From Blastobasis lacticolella (lineage: Eukaryota; Arthropoda; Insecta; Lepidoptera; Blastobasidae), in NCBI GenBank assembly GCA_905147135.1, contig CAJHUS010000009.1, forward strand, positions 1 through 64,000: DNA of 64,000 nt, in the 5' to 3' direction. The notes under the pieces are model-generated. The model made no database searches and was not told the DNA's origin. It saw nothing but the letters and a program-made list of their open reading frames with translations. Within the stretch, counting starts at the first letter, position 1, and the number at the start of each line of letters is the position of its first letter. Below, one piece after another: positions 30,942-40,682 of this stretch. Both the position numbers and the translations under genes were made by a program.

Positions 30942-33030
30942 CTAAATTTTTAAACCTATGTTTAAAATACAGTTTGAATGTTTTTCCTTAGTTAAAGGTT
31001 TGGTTAATATATCAGCAGGCATGCGTTCGGTTGGCAAATATTCTAAGTTTACAATTTTATCCTTTAGAATGTCTCTAACAAAATGGTGTCTTATATCAAT
31101 ATGTTTACTCCTACTATGATGCATTTGACTATTACAGAGTTTTTGGGCAGATTGATTATCATTAAACAATGTTACAGACAGTTCAATACCTAAACATTCA
31201 AATAAACAGGTTCGAAGAAACTTGGCTTCTTTGGCACCTTCAGACAAAGCCATGTACTCGGCCTCCGTACTGGACAGCGCGACGGTGCGCTGCTTCCTGC
31301 TCTCCCACGACACCGCCGCGGCCCCGAGCTTAAACACGTAGCCCGTGTACGAGCGCCTGTCGAGCTGGTCCGCCGCCCAGTCCGCGTCTACGAAACCTGT
31401 AATACACAACTCTGATTTTCCGTAGACGATGCTGTAGTCTTGCGTTCCCTTCAGATATCTGAGGACGCGCTTGGCAGCTTTCCAGTGGATTTCCGAGTGA
31501 CAGTTGTTGAACTGGCTAAGCACGCTGGCAGCATGGGCAATGTCGGGCCTCGTACAAACTGCTATGTACATTATACATCCAATTATGCCTTTGTACTGTG
31601 AATGTATGTCCTGTTCTTCGCCCCTTTCTAGCTTGATTCCATTCTCCAATGGGGTACCTGATACCTTACAGTCCAGCATTTTAAAGTGTTCTAAAACTTT
31701 CTTAATGTAAGTTTTCTGGTCAAGAATTATTGTTCCTTCTTCTTGTCGTAACCGCATACCGAGCACATGTGTCGCCTGGCCCAGGTCCTTCATCTCGAAC
31801 ATTTTCATCAAATCTGTTTTCAGTTGTGCTTTTTCAGGTGTATTTTTGCTGAACAATAAGATATCGTCCACATACAAAGCCAATATCATCAGATCATCTG
31901 ACACAGTGCCCTGCTTCACATAGACACATGGCTCACTTTGTGACTTCTTGAATTTCAGATCAGTTAATGCTTTATCTATTTTGTCATACCACGCTTTTGA
32001 CGCCTGTTTCAGTCCATATATTGCTTTATTCAGTTTAAATACATAGTTCTGTTTTCCTTCTACTTTATATCCTTCTGGTTGTTCCATATACACCGTTTCT
32101 TTCAGGTCACCATTTAAGAAAGCTGTTTTCACATCTAAATGATCAACTTGCATACTCAGGTTTGCAGCCAAGGCGAGCAAGGTACGTATTGTGGAATATC
32201 TCACAACAGGCGAGTAAGTTTCATCATAGTCGATTCCAAACTTCTGGGTAAAACCTTTTGCCACGAGGCGTGCTTTGTAGCGTTCTACTTCTCCATTGCT
32301 ATCACGCTTCTTCTTGAAGACCCATTTGCATTTCACAGGTTTCTTATCAGTCGGTAGTTCTCTTAATGTCCATGCTTTATTATTCTCAAAAGATTGATAC
32401 TCATCTTTCATAGCAGCAATCCATTTCTTTTTTTCAGGTCCCGATAGAGCCTCTTGCACTGTGAGTGGTTCATCATCGCTCAGGCAGGTTTGAGTAGTTG
32501 TTGCTATCGCTGCTACTTCATATTCGTCTGATGTCGCCTCATCTGAAGTCATATTAGGATTCCAAGTTAAATCTTTTGAATCGTCAGCAAAAGAAGAATC
32601 TGAGGATTGAATCTCAACAACCTCCTGTTCTATTTCAGGTGCAGTGGTTTCCCTGAATATTTGTACAGGAACAATACTACCCTGATTTACCTCTAGTGGC
32701 ATACCGATAGTCTCAGTTTCGGTTCGAGCTGGAACTTCTTGATCTATGTGCCTTTTATTTTCCAAAAACTGAACATCTCTAGATTTAACACATTTAGCTG
32801 GGTTACTTGGATACAATAGTCGGTATCCTTTTGACTCTGTGCAATAACCTACAAATATGCATTTTTCACTTTTGGTATCTAGCTTTTTGCGGTTTTCTTT
32901 TGGTATCATTACGTATGCGATGCATCCAAATACTCTTAAATTGGATAAATCAACTTTCTTACCGCTCCATTTCTCCTCTGGTGTTCTTCCTAGTACTGCT
33001 CGGGTTGGTGCTCTATTCTTCAGATAAATG
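30942..33030 (-). CDS. Copia B unit 2: integrase C-terminus, reverse transcriptase, RNase H
   Basis: Intact minus-strand frame equal in layout to the unit-1 copy, with Y-V-D-D and the RNase H residues kept. By translation it differs at only a few residues: Tyr to Cys before L-S-D-D-E-P, Glu to Lys in the E-K-x-K-W block, Arg-Ser to Lys-Gly before I-I-G-C, and Phe to Cys in F-L-R-T-x-L. Again it is cut off from gag by the nested LINE. Confidence 0.92.
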
Positions 33031-34602
33031 TCTATCTTCTCTTCTATGTAATCTTCTCTTTGCCAAATGTTAGATCAGTGCCCACTAATGTACAAATAAA
33101 AGGCGAAAATTTGAATTTTGTTGATTCTACAGTATTTTTAGGCTTTACCCTGGATAATAAATTGCAATGGGGTCCTCACATTGATAAATTGGCGAAAAGG
33201 CTAAGTTCTGCAGCATATGCTGTAAAGAAAATACGGAGTATTTCTGACGAGGCTACAGCAAGATTAGTTTACTTTAGTTATTTCCACAGTATTATGGCCT
33301 ATGGCATACTGCTGTGGGGACACGCTGCCGACTGGCACAATGTATTTGTATTGCAGAAAAGGGCTATTCGCGCGATTTATCAATTGAGACCTAGTACTTC
33401 ACTAAGAGATAAATTCAGGAACATTGATATAATGACGATGCCGTCACAATATATATATGAGAATTTAATGTATGTTCATAAAAATTTACACTTATTTAAG
33501 AAGAATAGTGATGTTCATAATATTAATACGAGAAATAAAGATAAGCTTGTTGCTGGTGCTTGTCGTCTAGCCAAAGTCCACAAATCATTTATGGGTCAAT
33601 GTGTACGCTTTTATAATAAGGTTCCAACAGATATTCAGAATTTACCATTGAATAAATTTAAAGTCGCTATAAAAAACAAATTATGTCAAAAAAGTTATTA
33701 TAGTATATCTGAATATGTAAATGACAAAAGTCCATGGGACTGAACTGCTGTTCTATACAGGTATTTACTTTTAAGATAGTATATAGGACAAATAATGTAT
33801 TAGTACATAAGACATGTTTAAAAAAAAAAGAATTAACGTAGGCTCTGTGGGTTTCTTGCCGTTTCTTTCCCCCACAGAGAACCACCTTGGAAGCGGCGTT
33901 AATTTTCCTTCCTCTCCCACACATGGTGTCTCCTGTCTGCGCTAGGGTAGGGGTAGGGTAGTAGTTAGAGTAGGGGTAGGGTAGGGTAGGAGTAAGATAG
34001 CGGTAAGGTAGTATAGGGTGGGGTAGGGGTAAGATAGTGGTAGGGTCGGGGTAAGATAGTGGTAGGGTAGGGGTAAGGTAGTGGTAGGGTAGGGTTAAGG
34101 CAATGGTAGGATAGGGTAGGGGTAAGGTAGCGATAGGGTAGGGATAGGATAGAGTAGGGTGGGAGCACCTACCTATCACATGCAGCATGTGTGATGCACG
34201 CTCACTTAAAAGTCTGTCTGGCGGTGGCGTGGGGGCCGGGTCGCTCTTTTCCCTCAAATATGGTTGAATTGGACGATGGCTGGGTCCTGCGTTATACTCG
34301 TGAACGGGTGCTGCCTTGGTGGACTGGCTTACTCTTGCTGTAGTTTTAGGTGGTTTTTCTTAATTATACTAGACATACCTACGAGTATATAATATAATAT
34401 AGCGTTTCGGCTCTGTCTGGCATTGTCGAGCCCGGTTCGGTTGTGGTTGGCGAGGGATACGTTTATCTACAGCCATAGGGCGGTCAGCGTGTCACTGTGT
34501 GTTTCCTTCCTACTTTCCTACCCCCCTCCTTTTTGACGATTGAAAGAGATATTTAATGTCCTAATCAATAAAGAAATTTTGATTTTGATGATTTTGATTT
34601 TG
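33031..34602 (+). mobile_element. Nested LINE, copy in Copia B unit 2
   Basis: Same 1572-bp insertion, same target base and AATG flanks as 26999-28570. The only amino-acid change noted in its frame (33060-33743) is Arg to Ser in the L-R-P-x-T-S-L block. The identical site shows it was present before the two units separated. Confidence 0.9.
33943..34165 (+). repeat. GTAGGG minisatellite, unit 2 copy
   Basis: Same array and same length as 27911-28133. No gain or loss of repeat units is evident despite the mutable sequence, which points to a recent duplication. Confidence 0.85.
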
Positions 34603-34606
34603 AATG

Positions 34607-34947
34607 GCTGTGTTTACAGCCTCTGCCCAGAACTGCTTGTTGAGGCCCGCATCTTGTAGCATGCATCTCGCAGCCTCCATCATGGTACGGTTCGCCCTCT
34701 CTGCCACACCATTCTGCTGCGGTGTGTGCGGCATTGATGTCTGGTGGATGATACCCTCCTCGCTTAGATACATCTGGAATTTGTTGTTAACATATTCACG
34801 TCCATTGTCTGTTCTAAGGATTTTTATCTTACAACCAGTCTGATTTTCTACTAGACTCTTGAATTTTCTAAAATGATAAAATACTTCATCTTTGGTTTTT
34901 ATAAGATAACCAAAAGTCATTCTAGTGAAGTCATCAATGAACGTCAA
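34607..34947 (-). pseudogene. Copia B unit 2 integrase core segment
   Basis: Same sequence and same frame break as 28575-28915; the catalytic D and E are present. Confidence 0.9.
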
Positions 34948-36536
34948 AAGATATCTGGCATTACCATATGAGGGAACAGATGTGAGAGAGTGGCCCTATG
35001 GCCACAAAGATCTGAATGTACTAAACCCAGCTTTTCATTGGCTCTATTTAAAGACCTTTTTGGAAATGGAGCTCTAAATTGCTTTCCCTCAATGCAAGCA
35101 ATACAAGGTGTTGTTTGGTTATTAGTGTAATCTATTCCACTAGCCATACCTTTACGAAGTAGTTCCATGCTTCGCTTGTTTAAATGGCCAAGCCTCCGGT
35201 GCCATAGATCCTGAGACGTCTCGACGTTCAGCATATTAGCCACATCTACTTGATTATTCTCCGCAGCAGATAATTGATCCATACCTGCTGGTTCAGTCTC
35301 AAATAAAGGGTGGTCTTCAGCTAGTTGACTAAAGCCCGTGGGGGGGCTCACAGTGTCCAATTGGTAGACACCATTCCTCATGGCGGCAGTAGCAACCTTT
35401 TGTCCGCCACTGAAAAGGCAACATGTGTCATTATCAAAGTCCACCTTGAGTCCTTTTGAAGTCATCTTGCTGACAGAGAGCAGATTCGCAGACAAGTCTG
35501 GCACATATATGACACCAGTAAGTTTTGTAGCACTGTTTTGTCCTTTGAGCCACACTTCCACATCACCATGTCCTTCGCTTTTTACTTTTTGTTTATTCGC
35601 CACAGTCACATAGCGAGTAGTGTCCTCAACAAAATTGACAAGCAGGTCCTTGTTGTTTGTCATGTGACAAGTGGCGCCAGAGTCCACATACCAGGCGCTT
35701 GTATTTATATCAGCAGACAATGCTGTCAGGAATGTATAGTCCCAATCGGTAGTTAACTGGCATTTTTCACTTTTGTTCACATTCTTTGTTGGACAATTCT
35801 TGATAACATGACCTGTCTTCTTGCAATTATAACATTTTGGAGGATATTTGTATCCATTTCGTGGTGAAGGTTTGGTAAACAGAGCACTTTCTTCATTTCT
35901 ATCAAAATCTCTGCGCAATATTTCTTGCAGAAGTTTGCTCTTGACTGTTTCGCTACTCAGTTTGATGTTCGAATTTTCCAGAGCCATGATGAGCGGGTCA
36001 TAGTCAGGTGATAGACCGCTTAACATTAATACAGCAAGAAAATCATCTTCCAATGGAGCATTGATGTCCCGTAGTTGCTGATCTAGATCCCCGATCTGCG
36101 AGATATACGCCTCCATGTTATCACCAAACTGCTCCAGTTAGATCCCGAATAGTGTTCGCAGCAGTCCCAGGCGCCTGCACAGCCCTTTATCTTCATATGC
36201 CTTTCTGAGGTTAATCCATGCTTCAAAACCACTTGTCGCGTTTCTGACGTGCGTGAAAGCTGTTGGCTGCACCATTAAGCAGATCTTGGCTAGCGCCCGT
36301 TGCTGTTTCCGGTCATCGGTGACCATCGGTCTACCGCCATCTTGTTCAGACTCGATGATGCAGTCCCACAGGTCTTTGTGGATTAAATACATTTTCATAA
36401 GGAACTTCCATGTTCCATAGTTCGAAATCCCAGTAAGCTTTTCAAAATTTATGGTCAAACCCGATGAATTAACGTTAGCCGTAGTTTTTGAGGCGCCATC
36501 GCGGGCCGTACCGGCCCGTGTTTTTTCGCTCGACAT
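34944..36536 (-). pseudogene. Copia B unit 2 gag-protease-integrase, nonsense mutation
   Basis: Identical in layout to 28912-30504. A single A-to-T change on the coding strand turns a lysine codon into TAA at about 36137-36139, after L-F-G-I. This splits the frame into 36536-36138 and 36116-34944. A Glu-to-Lys change also occurs in the L-I-H-x-D-L-W block near residue 53. The knuckle and D-S-G-A-T are intact but lie after the stop, so unit 2 cannot make Gag-protease. Confidence 0.92.
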
Positions 36537-36600
36537 TGCGAATCCAAGCTATATGCCTTGTTTGCGTAAAATAATATAATATTCCACTTCACGATTTTAA

Positions 36601-36612
36601 GCTCTGCTACCA
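36601..36612 (-). promoter_or_regulatory. Primer-binding site (unit 2)
   Basis: GCTCTGCTACCA abutting LTR 3, identical to the unit-1 site. Confidence 0.85.
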
Positions 36613-36856
36613 TGAAGGGCTTTTAGCATTAAAAAGCATAGGATTCACAGAATAACACTTGATATTTATTTTGTAAGAACACGACACTTGTCTATCGATA
36701 AACCAGAGAAAAAGCGAGAGAGCGAGACAACGCTATACATTTTGCTTTCTAAACTATTCTAGTATTAGGATGCTGAATAAAGTATGTCATGAGACACACA
36801 TATAAAGTAAACAAGATATCAACTATTGAAACTGGTTGGTTTATATCAACTCAACA
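36613..36856 (-). repeat. Copia B LTR 3 (outer 5' LTR)
   Basis: 244 bp, with a few changes from LTR 1 and LTR 2 (for example GGGCTTTTAGCATT against GGGTTTTTAGCAAT). Followed directly by TTTAC, the right target duplication. Confidence 0.93.
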
Positions 36857-36862
36857 TTTACA

Positions 36863-36951
36863 CATATTATTATATTAGACGGGACTTGGACGTCGGGAAA
36901 ACAAATCATAAAGGAACGTCGCGTCCAAGTCCCGTCTAATATAATAATATG
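36863..36951. repeat. Perfect 30-bp inverted repeat with 29-base loop
   Basis: The left arm (36863-36892, containing TTAGACGGGACTTGGACG) and right arm (36922-36951) are exact reverse complements over 30 bases. It begins two bases after the Copia B target duplication. An AGACGGGACTTG string also occurs near 46987. It could be a very short foldback element or hairpin-forming RNA; no known family is recognised. Confidence 0.85.
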
Positions 36952-38009
36952 AGACATTTATAGATTAGACAGCATTAAAGGATAAGAACAGGAGCGGCAG
37001 GATAGGGCTCGCTGCAAATTGATTTACTTATCCATATTTTTCCATACTACACTTTCAAATATCCTGTTTATTCAATTCAATAACACTAAATTAAATTGAC
37101 AAAGCGATAGCAGATCTATTGCCGATTATGCTCTGAGAATATCTTCGGTTTCCTTTGCATCCATTAAGAAGTTCGGTAATAGCAGAACTATTCTTAACGT
37201 ATCCTTCACCAGTACATACCTATTCGGTTCATTCTTACTAGCCGATGGAAACTTTACCTCTACTTGAGCCTGTACTCGTGCAGGTATTAGGTATAATTAT
37301 ATTCAGGTAATAAAGTTACTTTGAACAGAAATCGAACTATTGCGATTGTATAAGTTTAACACTGCATTCCACGCATGCCACACAGAGACAGTAAAGCCAT
37401 CGTCGCGATTAAACTTTTTATTCATACATTATCCCTAAACATAAAAATGGTTGCTCGGAAAAACAACTGCCCTTAAACTATTTCCATGCGGGCAAAGTCG
37501 CGGGCAAAAGCTTTAAGTAAGCTCTACCAACAGTTCTAAGTTTAACGGTTACAAAACTCTGTTTCCCACAGGGCGGCTGTAATGTCATATTTCTGTAACT
37601 AAATAACAGTGGCGCTTTCCCACATGCTGTTTACGATGACACCGGACTTCGCGGGACATGCTGTCTGTGTTGCTGTGTAACACGCTGCTGTACATGGTGA
37701 GTCGGGTCCTACTATTTCTTCGTCCTCTTAAATTCCTAAGGAGTTACAGTAGGCCTGTGAATATTATGCCCAGTTTAATTCTTATGTCGCTCCATTTCAG
37801 AGGCCCTATTTTTGAAACCATAGCGCATGAGAGCGCTCGCGTGGATGCGAGCGGTTTCAAAACCCCCAGACTGTAGCGAGTATGTCGACAGGTCCAAGAT
37901 CTTCCTATTTACAGTTATTTCCCTTGAAAGTTTGAAAATAGCGCCCCGCACAAAGTCGTTTCAGTTGATTGACGTATGGAGTAATGTAGAGCGTTGGCGG
38001 CCTATATTA
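36952..38009. other. No gene recognised
   Basis: Only short open frames. A small hairpin with arms TTTTGAAACC / GGTTTCAAAA spans 37810-37862. An ATG frame at 37658 runs 13 codons into a good donor (ATG|GTGAGT), but nothing downstream joins it, so I do not call an exon. Confidence 0.35.
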
Positions 38010-38352
38010 TTAAAAATATTCACCTTGGCGTGAATGTCCCGACTGTTCTCTCGCGCACAAAAGGCCCGGGGTCCGCCTTGACCATGAACCAGGATTTGGC
38101 AAATCAGGTACATAAAGTGGAGTGACTGCCATCTGATCTCTGTGACCCTGCTATCAGGGGAACCTGACCAGATTGGATCACGGTTACACATTCAGTCGCC
38201 TAAATGTGTAGGTTTCCCCACGATATTTTCTCTCACCGTAAGAGCATCGGTTAGTATTCAACTAATATACATAACTCAGAAAAAAGTCATTGGTACATGG
38301 CGGTAATACAAATGTAACAATGATTCATTACCACTAGGCCACCGATGCTCCT
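38010..38352 (-). repeat. tRNA-derived SINE (family S1), minus copy
   Basis: Read on the minus strand, it has a tRNA-like head with GTGGCCTAGTGGTAA (A box), then the ATGTACCAATGACTTTTTTC block, a CACATTTAGGCGACTGAATGTG-like palindromic block and the body CCCGGGCC. Copies at 40025, 47440 and 60905 share this order. Confidence 0.75.
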
Positions 38353-38654
38353 TACGCTCAACAGAAAATGCTGCAATTTCTGCAATTTCTGGTTTCCAGA
38401 GGCATTACCTGGTCTACCTCTGTCGCTTTAGTCGCTGTTGTAATGGTCAACATGCGACCGTCGTACGACAGATGTCGCCTGACCAACAGGAGACCTTAAA
38501 ACCGCTCGTCGCACGACCATTGATAATTCGCACAGCGCCTTAGCCTCCTAGACACCCGTCAGTAAAAATGTATGCCTTGGAGCACACGGCAACTTCTTAC
38601 TGTTTTGTAAATATTTCGTCGATTGATACATTGTTTTCTGGTGTAGGTAAGTAG

Positions 38655-38790
38655 TTTGGAAGATAATCTATAATCTGGACGCCTTTAAGGCTAGAGTGAA
38701 TAGGCTGTTCCTAGACAGGCATGCTCCATCTTCGACCGCATCGTCACTTACACACAGGTGAGATGGCGGTCAAATGCCTGGACAGTTTAC
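38655..38790 (+). mobile_element. LINE polymerase C-terminal remnant
   Basis: The plus frame gives N-L-D-A-F-K-A-R-V-N-R followed by a R-H-A-P-S-S block and a stop near AGATGGCGGTCAAATGCCTGG, the common C-terminus and 3' UTR start of a lepidopteran LINE. Only the end remains. Confidence 0.55.
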
Positions 38791-39718
38791 ATCATACATA
38801 TAGGGTGTGACTCAAAGAGAAAAGCTCTCTCTTTTTGCACGGCTAGCACATATATGTCTCTCAATACTAAGATGAAAAAGATAGCTGTATCTAAGTCGCG
38901 CCTTTCCCCGCTTGTCGCGCGCGAGCAGACACTTATGCTAGCCGTGCTGCTCGGTGCGATGTCGCCGCAAATATAATTTCATTGTGAATTTGTATAGTAG
39001 AGTACAATAGAGTAGAGGAAGGTAATATAAAATAATAAGTTCCTGTTCCTAGGAAGGAAACGCAAACTATACGCTGCGTAGGTGCCTGTGACTAGTAGAT
39101 AGTACCTACCTAGTAAAAAGTCTATGATTGCCGACCACGCTGTCTGGTCTGATGTTCCACATAGGCAGGACTTCGTCTGGCTAGCGGTTTCGGAATCACC
39201 TGGATGGAAGGTAGGTACGTAAGGTCCAAATTAGCCACGTAAAACAGTTGAACCATCACTTCAATGTTCGGATTTTGTCATCATCAATCAATCAACAAGC
39301 ATTTTTCTGACAAAGCTTGAAACAACCACCATCCGCTATCTCACATTCACATAGGCTCCATCAGCCCGGTAGGTATAACAATCACCTCCATCCGGTGATG
39401 TACAAAGCTTCGAGAAAACAGGCAGAGACTGAATCTAACAAGCTAACGTGTTGCGTTGTACTAGGTTGATAATGATGCTAATTTGATTCTATAGATGCTC
39501 AGTCATAACATCGTCAGCAGCAGCCCACAATACTCGAATTGTGAAAGGACAATTCATTGCCAATTAACGAATTGTTTAAAGAGCTCTTACTCCCGAATTA
39601 TGAACTTCCACTGGGCTATGACTTGGTGTTGCCAATGTAGATATCTTAATAGACTCCGCGCAGAGGTTGGTAGATATGTCTAAGTGGGACTAAAACATTT
39701 TTCGAATTTTTGTGTGTC
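38791..39718. other. No gene recognised
   Basis: No convincing coding sequence or structured repeat. The 70-codon frame near 38760-38976 has no recognisable domain. Confidence 0.35.
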
Positions 39719-39908
39719 TTAAGGTGTGTCCAAACATAGAGCGGCATGTGTGCGCGGCAGTCGCGCGCGGCGTGCCGCGCTTTGTTTGGACAACAGCCGC
39801 GCGCAAACATTCGTCAATAGTCCTAACTAGAGCGCGGCAGAATTGTTTCCTGGACATGCCGCGTGTTGCTGCCGCGCTCGTGCCGCGCTATGTTTGGACA
39901 CGCCTTAA
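39719..39908. mobile_element. MITE with TTAA target duplication
   Basis: The ends are inverted copies for about 27 bp: GGTGTGTCCAAACATAGAGC on the left and its near reverse complement on the right. TTAA flanks both ends (39719-39722, 39905-39908). The interior is only 182 bp and very GC-rich, with GCCGCGC strings. TTAA duplications are typical of piggyBac-type elements, but the end sequence itself is not one I can assign. Confidence 0.8.
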
Positions 39909-40024
39909 CATATACATACATACATGTCTTTTGCCATCGACTCGAAGAACCCGAATTAAATACAAATCCAAGAAAATTCTAAATTGAACTAATATTTTAG
40001 ATAGGTATATATAGTATAGATAGG

Positions 40025-40395
40025 AGCGTCGGTGGCGAAATGGTTAAGGGGTTCGACTTGTACCACGAGGTACCGGGTTCGAACCCCAGTGCCGCCATGA
40101 CTCTTTTCCGAGTTATATACCTACCTACATTAGTTGAACACTACCGATGCCCTTACGGTGGGGAAAAACATTGTAGAAACCTGCACATTCAGGCGCCTGA
40201 ATGTGATAAAATCAGGTTCTCGTTAAAAAAAATAGAGTCACGGAGATCAGATGGCAGTCGCTCCACTGTAATTACCTGATCTGCCGAATCCTAGATCATG
40301 GTCTAGGAGGACCCCGGGCCCTTGCTCACAAGAGCATAACTCGGATATAATAACGCCCAGATGACCATGGCCATTTTAGATAAATTCAGACTTTC
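40025..40395 (+). repeat. tRNA-derived SINE (family S1), best plus copy
   Basis: The head carries GTGGCGAAATGGTTAAG (A box) and GGTTCGAACCCC (a perfect B box), as in serine/leucine-type tRNAs. The body has ACCGATGCCCTTACGGTG, the CATTCAGGCGCCTGAATG palindrome and the GATCATGGTC..CCCCGGGCCC block, ending near GCCCAGATGACCATGG. It lies 230 bp upstream of the gustatory receptor start codon. Confidence 0.85.
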
Positions 40396-40624
40396 AAGAG
40401 TTTATGACCTGTGGGTGAGTAAATACATAAACAATTCCATTCGAGTATATTTAAGTAGGTAGGTATACCTAGATAGGTACTATCTATATAATTACAATTT
40501 AATTTGTTTGTTTACGTACCACTGTTGTTTTATTTTTACTTTGTGAAAAGACTGTAATTACTCGTCGTATAATTACACATGCATTATGGGCCTTGGGGGT
40601 CTGTTTAGTTTCATTTGAACAAAG

Positions 40625-40682
40625 ATGGCTGAAATGGAAGAACGTCGGGAGGGAGTGGCGGGCGAAGTCCAAGGCGATTCAG
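40625..40682 (+). CDS. Gustatory receptor exon 1 (start codon)
   Basis: Nineteen codons plus one base from ATG at 40625 to TTCAG|GTACCT. It encodes an acidic cytoplasmic N-terminus. It has phase 1, matching the two leading bases of exon 2. The shortness makes it the least certain exon with exon 9. Confidence 0.6.

Larger units (their letters stand above)
22824..36856 (-). mobile_element. Tandem Copia-type retrotransposon (Copia B): LTR-internal-LTR-internal-LTR
   Basis: Three 244-bp LTRs (22824-23067, 30581-30824, 36613-36856) enclose two internal regions in the same orientation. From 24852 to 30580 every position matches the second unit at an offset of 6032 bp, with only scattered base changes. 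The whole block is flanked by one 5-bp duplication, TTTAC, at 22819-22823 and 36857-36861; the middle LTR has no such flanks. Both units carry the same nested LINE at the same base and the same frame break in integrase. The first unit alone carries a pogo-like element. The structure is what unequal crossing-over between LTRs of one insertion gives, though an assembly duplication is possible. Confidence 0.93.

Noticed and set aside
37658..37696. Possible exon with ATG and a good GTGAGT donor
   Set aside because: Only 13 codons, no matching downstream exon in phase, no homology that I recognise.
40030..40096. tRNA gene suggested by perfect A and B boxes
   Set aside because: The same head followed by the same body occurs at three other loci, and the acceptor stem does not close, so it is a SINE promoter.
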